In this document: positions 13,701 through 56,307 of the stretch, in pieces | Position numbering within the stretch: the stretch's first letter is position 1 | How the letters are laid out: each line of letters starts with the position of its first letter | Source of the DNA: Oreohelix idahoensis | Lineage: Eukaryota; Mollusca; Gastropoda; Stylommatophora; Oreohelicidae | NCBI GenBank assembly: GCA_024509875.1 | Contig: JAMPIV010009898.1 | Location: 186,001 to 250,000, forward strand | Length of the DNA: 64,000 nt | Reading direction: 5' to 3' | Translations under genes and position numbers: made by a program | Notes under the pieces: generated by a model | What the model was told of the DNA's origin: nothing | Databases searched by the model: none | What the model saw: the letters and a program-made list of their open reading frames with translations, nothing else

Positions 13701-16700
13701 GAAATACCAGCAGAATGGAAGGAAGGTTATCTGGTCAAGTTGCCTAAGAAGGGAAATTTACAAGAGTGCACAGATTATAGAGGAATAATGTTACTATCAG
13801 TGCCAGGAAAAGTATTAAACAGAATCATCCTTGAGAGATTTAAAAAGTCCATAGACAAGCAACTGAGAGATGAACAAGCAGGTTTTTGACAAAACAGATC
13901 CTGTATAGATCATATAGCTGAACAAAGTCTGGAATGGAATTCACCGCTATACTTCGGATTCGTGGACTATGAAATGGCATTTGACAGAGAATCCCTTTGG
14001 AAATTGATGAGGCATTATGGAGTTACCATGAAGATCATTAACTTAATATGGAAGACCTATGAAGACATGACATGCAGAGTTCTTCATGAAGGACAATCTA
14101 CAGAGCCGTTTATGATTAGAACGGGAGTGAGACAGGGATGCCTCTTGTCTCCATTTCTTTTCTTACTAGCAATAGATTGGGTTATGAAAACATCGACATC
14201 ACACAACAGAAATGGAATCCAGTGGAACCTGACTAAACAGCTTGATGATCTGGATTTTACAGATGACTTAGTTCTTCTGTCCCATAACCATAATCAGATG
14301 CAAGAGAAAATTAAAATTCTTAATGAGAGGTCACAACAAGTGGGCCTGAAAATACACAGGGAAGATACAAAGATTATGAGAATAAATGCAAGAAATGATA
14401 ACAAGGTTGAACTTGAAGAAACACCACTAAAGAAATGTACACATATCTTGGCAGCAATATAGACAGAGTTGGAGGGACAGACAATGATATCAAAATAAGA
14501 ATACAAAAAGCAAGAGGAGCTTTTATTGCATTGGGAAACATATGGAGAACGAGAGAAATCAAGTCCAACATGAAAATAAGAATCTTCAACTCAAATGTCA
14601 AGTCAGTCCTATTGTATGGCTCTGAGACATAGAGAGCAACAAAAACAACAACCAAAAAGCTACAGACTTTTACAAACGGGTGCTTGCATATAGGACTGAA
14701 ATGGTATGACAAAGTCACAAATGTGGAATTGATGACAAGAACCAGACAAGTGCCAGTGGAACAATAGTTGAGAAGAAGACACTGGCGATGGATACGACAC
14801 ACATTGAGGAGACCTGCTAATATCATTACAAGGCAGTCCTTGTTCTGGAATCCACAGGGAAAGAGAGGCAGAGGTAGACCAAAAAACACATGGAGAAAAG
14901 AACTGGATACAAAGGTGAAAATGAGGAAAACACGGAAAGAACTTGAATGGATGGCACAGGACAGGAAGACTTGGCATGTGTTTGTTGAAGGCCTATGCTC
15001 CTCAGGGAGCTAATGGGTAATGATTGATTGGAGCAGAGCCAGAGCACAGAAAATTTTTACTGCTCCAGTTTAATTTTTAAAAATTTTTCAGTACTTAAAA
15101 AAAAAGAATATCATACTGAATATATATGTTAAATAAAATACTTATAATAGGTGTGTTTTATTCCAAATCCGAATTCATGTTTTATAATATTGTTTATAAT
15201 ACATATTTAGGATTCATTTAACCAGAGAAAAAGAATTCAAATTTTAAAAAGTAAAGCGAAATTGTACACCAGTACGATGACATATCAGTCTGGACAATAC
15301 TCAAAATAACAACACATCAGTATTATTTCAATGCCTGGCATCTCTGGAATTCTGTAAATTAGAAATATCATTTTGTTAACAATTCTTCAATTTATTTAAA
15401 AACAAATTAGTTCCTTTCCTTTTAATTTCTAAGTACATGTAATTATTAATCAGTCATAAGTAGTAAGTTCTTGTGTGGTGGTACTAATATATCACATGTA
15501 GGTACATTATGAAAACAGTTCAATACTTTTTGTTTATTATTTTTGAAGGCCATAACAAGAGACGTGTGGCTGTGGCAACAGTACAAGTAAATGCCATGCC
15601 ATGGTATCAACAACAAAATCAAATGTGCGCACAATGATAACCGATTTATGGAAATAAATCTCAGTAACGTATTTACAATTGAATTTGAAAGACTCAGATT
15701 TTGGCTTATTTAAAAAAAAAAAGCAAGGAAGAAATCTTTTAAGGAAGAAAGTTCAAGCTGCTTGTGTAGAGTCATTTCAAGTATGCAAACAATTCAAGCT
15801 AGTGTAGTATGTTGGCTTTACAGTGAATTTTAAATGACCTGCGAGATGCTATAAAAAGACAATCTGATTGTAGCAAAAAATGTTTACAGAACGGCCTATG
15901 GATACAGGAATGATTTAAGTAACATTTAAATGTTTTGTTTTTATTCCTGAATTAGGAACAATTTTTTTTTTTACACGCAGACCTACAAAGTCCATTTTTT
16001 TTAATATTAAGGAAAAAAAATTAAATCGGAGCTCAAAGTGGAGCAATTAAAAAATATGGCTGATCCCTGGTTAATAGGCCAAAACTGGCTTGCTAGAGAG
16101 TAATCATACTTTTAGCATAATTTCAGTTTGATTGATCAAAAAAAGAATGTTAAATTTTTTTACAGTTTTACTTTTGATAAACACTGATTGTGCTTTTCAT
16201 TTGTAATTGATGAACCAAAAGTGATTATATCTATACCATTTGTCAGATATGGAGAGCTTCATCCACAGTTAGTAACTTTCCCTTCTTACTGTCAACAGCA
16301 AACAAATCATGTGTGATTACCGCATCATCATCAAGAAGTCATATCCACCCCGACACAAAGAAATAACAGGACTACTGTCCCATCAACCATGTCACCATCA
16401 TCATCAAGAAGTCATATCCACCCTGACACAAAGAAATAACAGGACTACTGTCCCATCAACCATGTCACCATCATCATCAAGAAGTCATATCCACCCTGAC
16501 TCAAAGAAATAACAGGACTACTGTCCCATCAACCATGTCACCATCATCATCAAGAAGTCATATCCACCCTGACACAAAGAAATAACAGGACTACTGTCCC
16601 ATCAACCATGTCACCATCATCATCAAGAAGTCATATCCACCCTGACACAAAGAAATAACAGGACTACTGTCCCATCAACCATGTCACCATCATCATCAAG

Positions 16701-19700
16701 AAGTCATATCCACCCCGACACAAAGAAATAACAGGACTACTGTCCCATCAACCATGTCACCATCATCATCAAGAAGTCATATCCACCCTGACACAAAGAA
16801 ATAACAGGACTATTGTCCCATCAACCATGTCACCATCATCATCAAGAAGTCATATCCACCCTGACACAAAGAAATAATAGGACTACTGTCCCATCAACCA
16901 TGTCACCATCATCATCAAGAAGTCATATCCACCCTGACACAAAGAAATAACAGGATTACTGTCCCATCAACCATGTCAACATCATCATCAAGAAGTCATA
17001 TCCACCCCGACACAAAGAAATAATAGGACTACTGTCCCATCAACCATGTCACCATCATTATCATTTTCCTTTTCACTCCCTAAGGAGCATGGAGCCACCA
17101 CTATAGCTGGTGTCTGTGGTAATTTGTTTGACAGGATAAGGTTGCCAGATCCATGAACAACCTCACGTTAGTCGCCTGAGGGTGCAGTAGTCCTATTCGT
17201 TGTATCACTGGAGACCCCAGGAACTACATAGAGCCCTTCTTACTTTATTTAACTAATATTTCTTGCATAGGATGTAGTAGTAGCCCTTTCAGCTATGACT
17301 ATGGGAATGTGCCCCTGGGGTAATAGCCCTCAGCTGGTTTTGTTGATGGTGTTTCTTTCGGCATGTTCTTTTCTCTTCTGCTTGTTGTGAGAGTGTATTT
17401 TCGCCCAATCTGAGGTATTGCCATAGGGAGCATCTGCCAGTTGTCTGTAGAAGATATCTTTAGGGATGTGACCATCTTTCATGCAGCAGACATGGCCAAG
17501 CCAGCGTAATCTGCACTGTCTAAGCAGTGTATACATGCTCTGAATGCCAGCACCTCAACATTTGTCACTTTGCCCTTCCACGAAATACCAAGAATGTGGC
17601 ATAGACACTGTAAATGGAAGGCATGGAGTCTTCTTCCTTGCTTTGCATAGGTTGACCATATCTCACTACCATATAGAAGCGTGCTGGCGATACAGGCATT
17701 ATATACCGCAGCTTTGGTCTTCATTGTGAGTTTGGAGTTTCCCCAAACATGGGTTGTGAGGCAGGCAATGATGGCTGCATCTTTGACAATGCATAAGATG
17801 AGATGTTCTTTATTTTCTGGAAAGCTGCTTTCAGATGTGCTATTCGGATGTGCTATTCTGTTCTTTACTTTTAAGTTGAGTGTTCCATCTATGTTATCAG
17901 TGTACTATGTATTCAAACTGGAATTGGGTTGGCCATGTCCTCAGAAGGGATCCTGACACCATCCTCAAAACTGCTATGCTATGGACCACAGTAGGACGGC
18001 GAAAGAGCGGCAGACCAAAGACAACCTGGAGGAGAACAGTGGAGGCTGAGATGCAAAGCATGAATCAGAGTTGGAGCACGGCATGAAGGATGGCCACCGA
18101 CCGAGCAAAATGGGAACAGTTTGTTGCTGTCCTACAAGACGCTGCTAGGCGTGATGGCCACTGACTGCTTTGTCAGTCAAGGGCTAAGGATCCAAGAAGA
18201 TGTTTTCAAAGCTATAAACTTGTTTCAAATCTGTCCTAATAACTTTTACGTTGTATTCTGGAGAATTTCATTTCTCACAGATGACCATTATTTCTGTGTT
18301 CTTGCTAATTAGTCTTAGGCCTTTAGTTGTCCTTTCTATTACCACAATATCATTTATCTCTTGTAGATGTTCCTTGCTTTTATGACTGTTTCATTAGCAG
18401 ATTATATGGTAGTTATATGGATGCACTTTAAAAGTGTTTGCTTCTTGAGCCAAAGTTACCACGTTTGATACCTGGTGGCTTCATGATCCAAATGTAATGG
18501 GTATCTGACTTTTCTCTTGAGTTATGGAAGGCAAGGGCAGCCAGGAAGGGGACCATCACCCCCATCACATAAAGCTGAGACCTAGCATAGTGAAGTCTTA
18601 CATTTTACTCCCACTTGCAATATCTGCTATAGGACTACCTTCACCTTTATATTGAAAACAAAAAAAAATTATCTAGCAAATGAAACAGGCAACACTCATA
18701 TGATTGTAAACGTTTACCAACTCCTCGCGTTAATGAAAAAAACTTTTCATACCTGATTCTGCATCCTTAGCACGTGTGATCACAGTTGCCATTTCATCAT
18801 TCAGAGATGCAACTTCATTTCGGAGCAACCGATTTTCAAGTTCTAAGGAAGACAGCTGTCTAACTTTTTGTTCATTTCCCACATCAGCGTGATCACTCTC
18901 AGGAGCACTCTGATCGCTTCCAGCAGGACTCTCTTTCATTGCGTCAGCTATGACATCCACATCAGCAGACACGTTTGAGTTAGTTGGGCTATCCTGTCTA
19001 AGCCCGTCATCATCATTGCCACTAGCAGGTGTCTCTGCAGATGAAAATGAACTCTACAATAATGGTAAATGATTTGAATGAAGAATTTAAAGATATCAAA
19101 AATTATTTGACACAGTTCACAGATGATGTTGCTATATGGAGATATGGGGAAAATCTAACAATATTATATAATAATCTTAGTTGGAATACAAGAGAAATGG
19201 TGCCACCCTTGAAACATGAGACAGAAATCACACACCATAATTCTTTGCCATTTCTTGATGGGTTACTTGCTAGTCTGGACTGAAGTGCTGGTCACATGTT
19301 TAAATGGTAACAATTTATCTTACTGTTACTTTAACTTGACTGCAAGATCTTTAATATTTGATCATGTGCCCCAATATAACCAATGGACTGTGTCTAGGAT
19401 GAATGGGACATGCCTCACAGAAAGGAAGCAAAATTTAATTAGTAAAAATATAATATCAAACAGTAACACAAAATAAAACAAAAATCACCTGCCGCTTTGA
19501 CTGTAGCTGCTGGTGTAACTGTGAGTTCTGAAACATTTTTTACACCACCTTCAGATTTGGCCCCCTTTGATGCTGAGGATATAATAGAGGATGTACTTGA
19601 TTGACGGGAATGGTGGCGACTGCTTCCAGGTGTGTGTCTTGTTTTCCCACTGTCAGGTGAGTCTTTGCTGTTTAGAAAATCAAATAATGCCTCATCTGAA

Positions 19701-20053
19701 CTCTTCTTTTTCACAACTTTTCCTGAGGTTTGTATACTTGAAGCTGGAGTAACATTTACAATGGGAGGCTGAGACTGTACTTTTGAAGAACCTTTCACAG
19801 AGGTACCAATAAAAGATGATGCAGTACCTACTTCATCTCCATGCTTGTGCAATAGCATCAGGACACCATGTGATGGAATGAGAGCTTCCGCCGATGTAGC
19901 TACTGGAGTGGACTGCGTGAGTTCCGACTCGTCAGCTATAGGCAGTTGATCTTTCAATCTAGGTTCATCAGTATGTAAGACATCTGCAGCAGATTTGTCC
20001 AGTCTATTCAGGAAATCCTCTGCTTTTCCAGTTACCGCTGATAACCACGACAT
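1640..20053 (-). CDS. GOLGA5: GOLGA5 (golgin-84), 11 coding exons, C-terminus outside window
   Basis: Golgin-84 is a Golgi-membrane coiled-coil tether involved in cisternal stacking and intra-Golgi vesicle capture. Joining 19489-20053, 18753-19034, 13272-13491, 12011-12134, 11716-11812, 10047-10153, 9344-9511, 7620-7748, 7057-7155, 4049-4198 and 1640-1724 (all minus) gives 675 codons plus 1 nt with every phase matching. The N-terminus MSWLSAVTGKAEDFLNRLD matches the family start, followed by a Ser-rich low-complexity part and then continuous heptad-rich coiled coil. Blocks such as LENRLLRNEVASLNDEMA, AKDAQLAVLRVRLEEAD and LIQKQTVLEALSTEKNSLV are close to vertebrate golgin-84. Vertebrate protein is about 730 residues, so roughly 60-80 residues are missing, including the C-terminal membrane anchor, expected left of position 1. 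Introns carry LINE, SINE and minisatellite insertions. Identity is from remembered family sequence; very confident. Confidence 0.95.
1725..2639. other. GOLGA5 intron stretch, nothing recognised
   Basis: AT-rich. 2310-2420 resembles 38930-39050 (GCACTTTCAAAAGCATATTA / GTGCTTTCAAATGCACATTA), so an old dispersed repeat may be present. Confidence 0.5.
2640..2830 (-). repeat. Family A dispersed repeat, inverted partial copy
   Basis: Reverse-complement match to the family core (GGTTGCCAG, TAGTTGCC, CTCAGGAACTACA). Confidence 0.6.
2911..3410 (-). pseudogene. Non-LTR retrotransposon, RNase H C-terminus and Cys-rich tail
   Basis: Minus frame reads AWIPALCNIPSNEEADKL (RNase H end), QVTIFQLRTGHNRLRYYLYH and CTCGTSQRTAEHLLQSCPTY (terminal Cys cluster) of I-like/RNase H non-LTR elements. 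Same family as 36036-37545. 5'-truncated. Confidence 0.7.
3945..4005. repeat. 24-bp tandem repeat, ~2.5 copies
   Basis: AATGTTTAGTGAAGATATAA repeated at 24-bp period, immediately 3' (on the gene strand) of GOLGA5 exon 10. Confidence 0.8.
4049..4198 (-). CDS. GOLGA5: GOLGA5 coding exon 10
   Basis: 150 bp, 50 codons, phase 0. Acceptor CCAACAG, donor GTAAAT. Contains LIQKQTVLEALSTEKNSLV, nearly identical to the vertebrate block and the strongest single identity cue. Confidence 0.95.
4330..5320 (+). mobile_element. LINE-1w copy, interrupted by LINE-3w
   Basis: Segments 4330-4442 and 4936-5320 are colinear with LINE-1w at 14520-15026 (NIWRSREIK-like, then KLQTFINGC, GKRGRGR, and a C-terminal LVEDLCSWRS-like end). 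The ORF is broken. The 3' end GAGCTGAAGGGTAATGAATG runs into the 67-bp array. Confidence 0.75.
4456..4922 (-). mobile_element. LINE-3w copy, 5'-truncated
   Basis: Minus frame reads RWFGHV-type block, GEDWLPRQAWETKSQGSRPP, GRPRVRWEDNIRQSLKDRGL and a GTTK end, with a (GTAA)n tail. A 13-bp TSD, CATAAAGAACAAC, lies at 4443-4455 and 4923-4935. Inserted into LINE-1w. Confidence 0.85.
5306..6380. repeat. 67-bp minisatellite, ~16 copies
   Basis: Unit contains GTAATGAATGTATAATTAAT ... CATGAGCCATACAAGATGTA at a 67-bp period. Many units have an inverted repeat TAATGAATGT/ACATTCATTA able to form a hairpin. Starts exactly at the LINE-1w 3' end; lies in a GOLGA5 intron. Confidence 0.95.
6381..7056. other. 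GOLGA5 intron, nothing recognised
   Basis: AT-rich, no repeat or gene signature seen. Confidence 0.5.
7057..7155 (-). CDS. GOLGA5: GOLGA5 coding exon 9
   Basis: 99 bp, 33 codons, phase 0. Acceptor TTTCCCAG, donor GTATAT. Contains INDREAEIEKLRNQ, the conserved IKDREEEIQKLRNQ block. Confidence 0.94.
7620..7748 (-). CDS. GOLGA5: GOLGA5 coding exon 8
   Basis: 129 bp, 43 codons, phase 0. Acceptor TTGTAG, donor GTTTGT. Pure coiled coil rich in Glu, Lys and Gln. Confidence 0.92.
8285..8540 (-). mobile_element. 3' fragment of a GAA-tailed non-LTR element
   Basis: Minus strand reads LREKLYSDERSLRQTASFI and ends in (GAA)n, the 3' end type of Cys-cluster/RNase H LINEs. Confidence 0.5.
8610..8960 (-). 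mobile_element. LINE-1w 3' fragment
   Basis: Reverse complement of the C-terminal region (AGCTCCCTGGGGAGTACAAG, CCAGAACAAGCACTACCTTG) of LINE-1w. Confidence 0.65.
9344..9511 (-). CDS. GOLGA5: GOLGA5 coding exon 7
   Basis: 168 bp, 56 codons, phase 0 both sides. Starts SKEKLIASMRDG (vertebrate SKEKLINSLKEG). Acceptor TTTTAAG, donor GTATGT. Confidence 0.93.
9660..9893 (+). repeat. Family A dispersed repeat, full copy
   Basis: Colinear with 470-727, ending in GATGATGATGATT. Lies in a GOLGA5 intron. Confidence 0.7.
10047..10153 (-). CDS. GOLGA5: GOLGA5 coding exon 6
   Basis: 107 bp. Acceptor AATGCAG, donor GTATTG. Ends in KEKAARILQ, matching the vertebrate KQKATRILQ boundary. Confidence 0.93.
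10266..10582. repeat. 152-bp tandem duplication
   Basis: The block from GCTGATCAATCAATC (10278) repeats at 10430 with few changes, followed by a short third start (AAATCAAACATCAG). Confidence 0.9.
10583..11290 (-). mobile_element. LINE-1w fragment split by a SINE
   Basis: Minus-strand 3' region of LINE-1w (GTTCCCCATGGAGCACAGG, CCAGAACAAAGACTGCCTTG), continuing after the SINE at 11207 (CATTTACGAAAGCTTGTAAC). Confidence 0.65.
10928..11191 (+). mobile_element. tRNA-derived SINE, full length
   Basis: 264 bp with perfect internal Pol III promoter boxes: A box TAGCATAGTGG and B box GGTTCGATCCC. A 15-bp TSD, TACTCTATGTACACA, lies at 10913-10927 and 11192-11206. It interrupts an older LINE-1w fragment, giving relative age. 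No tRNA cloverleaf continues into the body, so this is not a tRNA gene. Confidence 0.9.
11716..11812 (-). CDS. GOLGA5: GOLGA5 coding exon 5
   Basis: 97 bp. Acceptor is a T-run then CAG; donor GTGTGA. Encodes QETVERQSRLEQEQQSMAEA and onward; ends one base into a Val codon completed by the next exon. Confidence 0.92.
12011..12134 (-). CDS. GOLGA5: GOLGA5 coding exon 4
   Basis: 124 bp. Acceptor TTGCAG, donor GTTCGC. Encodes ILRDHSDSSGLHSQALDSQ through EQAAYRQLQ, matching the family segment before the long coiled coil. Confidence 0.92.
12222..12650 (-). mobile_element. LINE-2w copy, 5'-truncated
   Basis: Minus frame reads RKILRIFWPNTISNQELH, WSWVGHVLRRDPDTI and GKRKRGRPKTT; 3' end at left with (GAA)n tail and degraded hairpin. 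Contains a local ~33-bp tandem duplication near 12345-12400. Confidence 0.75.
13272..13491 (-). CDS. GOLGA5: GOLGA5 coding exon 3
   Basis: 220 bp coiled coil containing AKDAQLAVLRVRLEEAD. Acceptor CTCACAG, donor GTGGGC (non-optimal but in phase: AG|A gives Arg before ILRDHSD). Confidence 0.9.
13651..15026 (+). mobile_element. LINE-1w copy with RT domain, degenerate
   Basis: Longest LINE-1w copy. Broken frames give VKLPKKGNLQECTDYRGI, FGFVDYEMAFDRESLWKLM (motif A), TGVRQGCLLSPFLFLLAIDW (motif B), LDFTDDLVLLSHN (motif C; A of FADD changed to T) and C-terminal GKRGRGRPKNTWRKELDT. An imperfect 14-bp TSD lies at 13637-13650 and 15027-15040. RTE-like by its C-terminal GRPKNTW block; clade not certain. 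Confidence 0.8.
15041..16311. other. GOLGA5 intron, nothing recognised
   Basis: Very AT-rich with several A and T runs; no coding signal. Confidence 0.5.
16312..17056. repeat. 73-bp minisatellite, ~10 copies
   Basis: Unit ATCATCATCAAGAAGTCATA ... ACTACTGTCCCATCAACCAT at a 73-bp period, highly uniform, ending in the tail of an inverted family A repeat. 73 is not a multiple of 3, so it is not coding. Confidence 0.95.
17060..17240 (-). repeat. Family A dispersed repeat, inverted copy
   Basis: Reverse-complement match (GGAGCATGGAGCCACCAC, GGTTGCCAGATCC, CTGGAGACCCCAGGAACTAC). Its ATC-rich tail runs directly into the 16312-17056 tandem array. Confidence 0.65.
17290..17800 (-). mobile_element. 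LINE-5w fragment
   Basis: Broken minus frames read KTKAAVYNACIASTLLYGSE, ILGISWKGKVTNVEV, LLRQCRLRWLGHVCCMKDG and IPKDIFYRQLAD. Same family as 33930-35370. Confidence 0.75.
17915..18205 (+). mobile_element. LINE-2w 3' fragment
   Basis: Reads NWVGHVLRRDPDTILKTAML, SGRPKTTWRRTVEAEMQSMN and DAARRDGH, with one stop; then the 3'UTR hairpin region and AAGAAG. Confidence 0.75.
18425..18600 (+). repeat. Possible second tRNA-SINE remnant
   Basis: GTTTGATACCTGGTGGC resembles a degraded B box followed by SINE-like text (AATGGGTATCTGAC, GCCAGGAAGGGGACCATC). Single copy in the window; weak. Confidence 0.3.
18753..19034 (-). CDS. GOLGA5: GOLGA5 coding exon 2
   Basis: 282 bp. Acceptor CTGCAG before 19034, donor GTATGA after 18753. 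It carries an acidic Ser-rich linker and the first coiled-coil block (LENRLLRNEVASLNDEMA). Phases 1 in and 1 out match its neighbours. Confidence 0.93.
19046..19200 (+). pseudogene. Possible RT fragment in GOLGA5 intron 1
   Basis: Reads DIKNYLTQFTDDVAIWRYG, resembling the F-A-D-D catalytic block of I/jockey-type RT (A changed to T). Short, no TSD. Confidence 0.4.
19489..20053 (-). CDS. GOLGA5: GOLGA5 coding exon 1
   Basis: 565 bp, 188 codons plus 1 nt. Start ATG at 20053-20051 (MSWLSAV); the next upstream in-frame codon is GTG and then an in-frame stop, so this ATG is the start. The donor GTGATT follows 19489. A CACACTAG directly upstream of the ATG could be the 3' splice site of a 5'UTR intron. 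It encodes the N-terminal amphipathic stretch and a Ser/Thr-rich linker containing the conserved LFDFLNS motif. Confidence 0.93.
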
Positions 20054-21273
20054 CACTAGTGTGATGTATCAGTACTTTGTACAAAAGAATTATTAATGGA
20101 CAACAATATTACCTTAAGACATGTAGTGGTGGCATGTCATCCAACCAGAAGGTCATTGTTTTCCTCTTCTTTGGTTTTCTGAGCTACAGCAAACCTAAAA
20201 TATGTAGTAATACTACAAATGTAACACCTACTACCTTTTTACCTGATTTTGACTTATCAAGAGTAGGCTATATTTAAAATGCTTGTTTTCATTAATGTAA
20301 TGTCTTAAACTTGGATCTGGTCCAAATTATATGCTAATCTAATTTTTGAAATGTTTGATAGCTATAGACCCTTGTGTGTGTGAAAACGAACAACCAGAGG
20401 CTATGCTAATGTACTTAATTGATGTTGTCATCAAAGCTGATTAACAATAGTCACAACTTCTAAGCTCCTGTATGTCACTACGCTAAAGTTTATTCTCTTG
20501 AAGCAGCACATCATTCTGTAATAGAAAAAAAATAAGATAACTGATACTCGCACAGTGCAGAGCCGTTGTTAAGTACAGTTTCGCTACTTCATGGAGTTAA
20601 AAATAGTACATAAATTTACTATTTCCTCAAACTATCTTAAATCCAAACTGCCTTTAATGATCATGATAATGCTGATGCCGAATGCCAGTGAACTGTTAGG
20701 TGTTCGTGCCTTTATGATTTTGAAATATCACAGTTAGAAGTATCGTTGAGCTAATGTTACTGATGCTGTTTACCTCATTACAACCTATGTAATTTATTTT
20801 ATGCCTAGGCCTATCTCCTTTTCCCTAAGAGAAGTTCATCCTAGGCGAGACGTGGAGTATCTTTTGCGCATGCTCCAAGTGTTGAAGATTGTAAACTTCC
20901 GTTATTTACATGCTATCTTATTTATTTACTTACGCTGGCTGTAGGCTTTGAAAATAATAGTCGCAGAGGCTTTGTTTGTTTACTAATTAGGATGTATCAT
21001 GTACACATATTTTAGCAATCTAGTAAAATGATGAATGAACAAATATAACCAAAGTGTAAAGGTGTTATCCATTTACTTGTTAACTTTTTTGCGACCCTGC
21101 GTGTCATTTTTTTTAACCCTCCGCTTTTCTTAGTCATACTTTTTGCTTCGCGACCTAAACAAGCGCGCATGGAGATAATTTCTTGACGGTTGGTGGACCC
21201 ATCAGTCGAAAATATACATCTTTGATATAATTCCTTTGGGTACGATTATACATATACAGAAGTAAACACAAAA
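20054..21273. promoter_or_regulatory. Candidate bidirectional promoter between GOLGA5 and DPH6
   Basis: The two start codons diverge here, 1.2 kb apart, with no transposon that I recognise in the interval. It holds NRF1-like palindromic cores TGCGCATGC at 20865-20873 and GCGCGCATG around 21163-21171, and CG-containing stretches (TCGCGACC) unlike the AT-rich introns. No TATA box is obvious. Transcription start sites are not visible; the promoter role is inferred from gene arrangement. Confidence 0.6.
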
Positions 21274-53581
<32,308 letters not shown>

Positions 53582-53924
53582 GTAAATTGTCCCATCTGCT
53601 TGTGTTTGGATAATGTTTAACATCTAATTTTGTCTCGAATTCATTTAATAATTGCTAACATTGGAAGTCACTTGGTAAATATTAATAATTATGACCCAAA
53701 GAAATATTATATGATCTTTTGAATCAGCTGAATAAATTGTTAGCAAGTAGTAGCATAACATAATGCCTAAAAGAAATAAATGGCATAGTGCATTGGCAGA
53801 GGGAAAATCAATTTAGCATATTGTTCTTGGCTCATTGTTAGAGAGAGAGAGAGGAAGGACAATATCAGACAGGCCTGCGTGCCCAATTCTTTACCCCTTG
53901 AAAATAAAGTTTGTACGTTCGTTC

Positions 53925-54175
53925 TTGGCTCCATGTAGTTCTGGAGGTCTGCAAGGAGACAAAGAAAGGATTGTTGCTCCCTCAGGGATGTCGTAAGAGG
54001 TGACCTATGAGGTTGTGCATGGGGGGGCTGGCAACCTCATCATGTGAAACAAATTGCTACAGAAACCACCACTCCAAGAGCACATAAATGCTTTGGTGGA
54101 GGTTTCCTACAAGGGGACTAACTATGCAGTGGTGGCTGCATCTCTAAAGGGAGCCAACAAAAAGAAAATGATGAT
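53925..54175 (+). repeat. Family A dispersed repeat, full copy
   Basis: Colinear with 470-727; ends AAAATGATGAT. Lies just left of the LTR element. Confidence 0.7.
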
Positions 54176-54399
54176 ATTCTTGAAGTGGTAACATTATAGA
54201 TGTTTAATGAGACAAAGTGACGTGTGCAAACCACAAAGCTATCAAGTATTGCTAGCTTGGAATCCATAATGCGAGGCTTATTTTTTGGGTTTTCAGTAGC
54301 AAGTCTTTTAAGCACTACAAACTAGGACAGATATAATAATGTGATCAGTATGGCTTTACAGAGTTTGGAGAAAGAAAAAAAAAAACAGTTGTGCATTAT

Positions 54400-55249
54400 T
54401 GTTGCGGGGCTTTATACGATTCACTTCTTTTATTGTTGTTGCGGCCCCGTCTTCTATTTCAGTGGTCGTTGTGGAAAGCCACCGTTCTCATTGATTCAAT
54501 AAGCTTCTTAGTTCTGGTCATTTGATTCATTAATTCTTGATCGTGCTATTGTTGGAATAGTTACGCGAATGTGAGTTAATACTTTCTGTCTGTCACAAGG
54601 TTTGAACTCAGTAACATAATTGTTGAATTTGTAACTTCAATGAACGTGATAAGTCTCTTCTCGAGTCCACACAATTTTTAATATACATTTCAAACAGTAG
54701 ACAGTCCATGGAGGTTGATTATGAAAACATTATATATTAGAATTGAATCATACATCATAAATGCTATCCATGCATTATAGTCCTGGTCCAATAATATGCA
54801 ACACTATAGTCAGAACGTCGTAACTATATGTACGCGCGGTTGGGACATCCAACGGCCGACAATGAGATTAGACGTCTGGCGATATAAAACGAATGTGGAC
54901 CATAATTTCATCCTTCCTTGACTTTAGTTAAAATTACTAACCTCGATACATTCCTCTCTTCATAAGAATATCGGACTGACCCATGTCCGTACTGCAATAA
55001 CATATGTGCGGCAATATCATGCCTACCACTGGAAGGATTATAGGACACGTGTTATCCGTTTGACGGTCATCTAAGAAAAGGGTGTGGTAACCTAGTCACG
55101 GTGCGTGACATACCAACGCATACACGTCATAATCAATCGTGTGTATCGCGTACACTAACTAACAATTATTTACATTATATTAAACGTAGTCACCTATTAA
55201 TCTTATGCTGTTAACCTCTAGCAGACCATGCCAATAAAATACCTTAACA
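54400..55249 (-). repeat. 3' LTR (850 bp)
   Basis: Same ends as 61972-62822. On the element strand it is preceded by a purine-rich GTGGACAGGGAAT (55250-55262), a candidate polypurine tract. Confidence 0.95.
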
Positions 55250-56307
55250 ATTCCCTGTCCACTGGGGGAAAAAAAAATCTATTAGATAGATTTTTTTTAA
55301 CAAAAACCCATCTGAAAAAATACCAATATGTTAACAATATCAAAAAAAAAAAAAAAATTTAACGAGATTGCGGCATATGGCCTACGACGTTCTGTCTAGA
55401 ACCAATGTCGTGGTCATGTCGACTAACCAATAGTCATGTAATATATTCATTATTTATATCATAAATAAATATAAATGGTAATAAGAACTAAAAGAGAATG
55501 GTAATGTCGATCTCTAATTAAATAATTAATTAACTTAAAATATGTCGTGATAAAATGTCATGTCAGACTAATTTAAAGTGCTAAAATTAAACTAAATAAC
55601 TATACTAGGTATGGAATAAGAATAAGTTGTTGAAAATCTAATGTAAGAAAAATGAGAGGATCTGTTAAAGAAAGACATAATAACGAATAAAGAATAAATT
55701 AGAGAAAGAAAAAAATTATGTATAAATTTAACTAAGTTATGTGTGTTGAACATCAAGTAAGTGTAGTATTAAGTTATTAATACCTTTCTAACTAATTTAA
55801 ACAATAGTATGCAATATAATCATGTAATTCTAAGAATATAATCAAAGAATTATGTGAGTTTTCTTTTCTTTCTTTCATTTTTTTAAGTTTCATTCATTTT
55901 TTTAAAATTCAACTCACTTGTCATTTTAATGTGGATTAGTTTTAAAGAATAAATTAAAGTAATTAACATTGGATATGAAGATCCATTCGTAGTCTTGATC
56001 CTTGAATTTCCATTAGACAAAATGTTCAAGTATTCTGAATCACGTTATATAACGAATTAGTTCGACTGGAATGTCATTTATTTTCTCCGAAGTGTTTTGA
56101 AACAATGTTGTGACAAATGTAAACCAGGAAAGTCCCGGTGTAAAGACGAATATAGTGTCAATTGATTGCAGTCACTTTGCGTATAATTTGCCTATAGAAA
56201 GCAGCTGAGTAAATGGTTCATTCATGTGTCAAAAAGCAACGATGGTGCTATGTTCTTTGATTAAGTTTCTCTGTACATGGTATTGTCTTTGCGACAAACA
56301 ACGTAAA
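55250..56307 (-). other. LTR element 3' region, no gene seen
   Basis: AT-rich stretch between pol stop and 3' LTR with runs of A and T; no env-like frame. Confidence 0.7.

Noticed and set aside
16312..17056. CRISPR-like array of regular repeats
   Set aside because: Units are contiguous without unique spacers, and the genome is clearly eukaryotic with spliced genes; it is a minisatellite.
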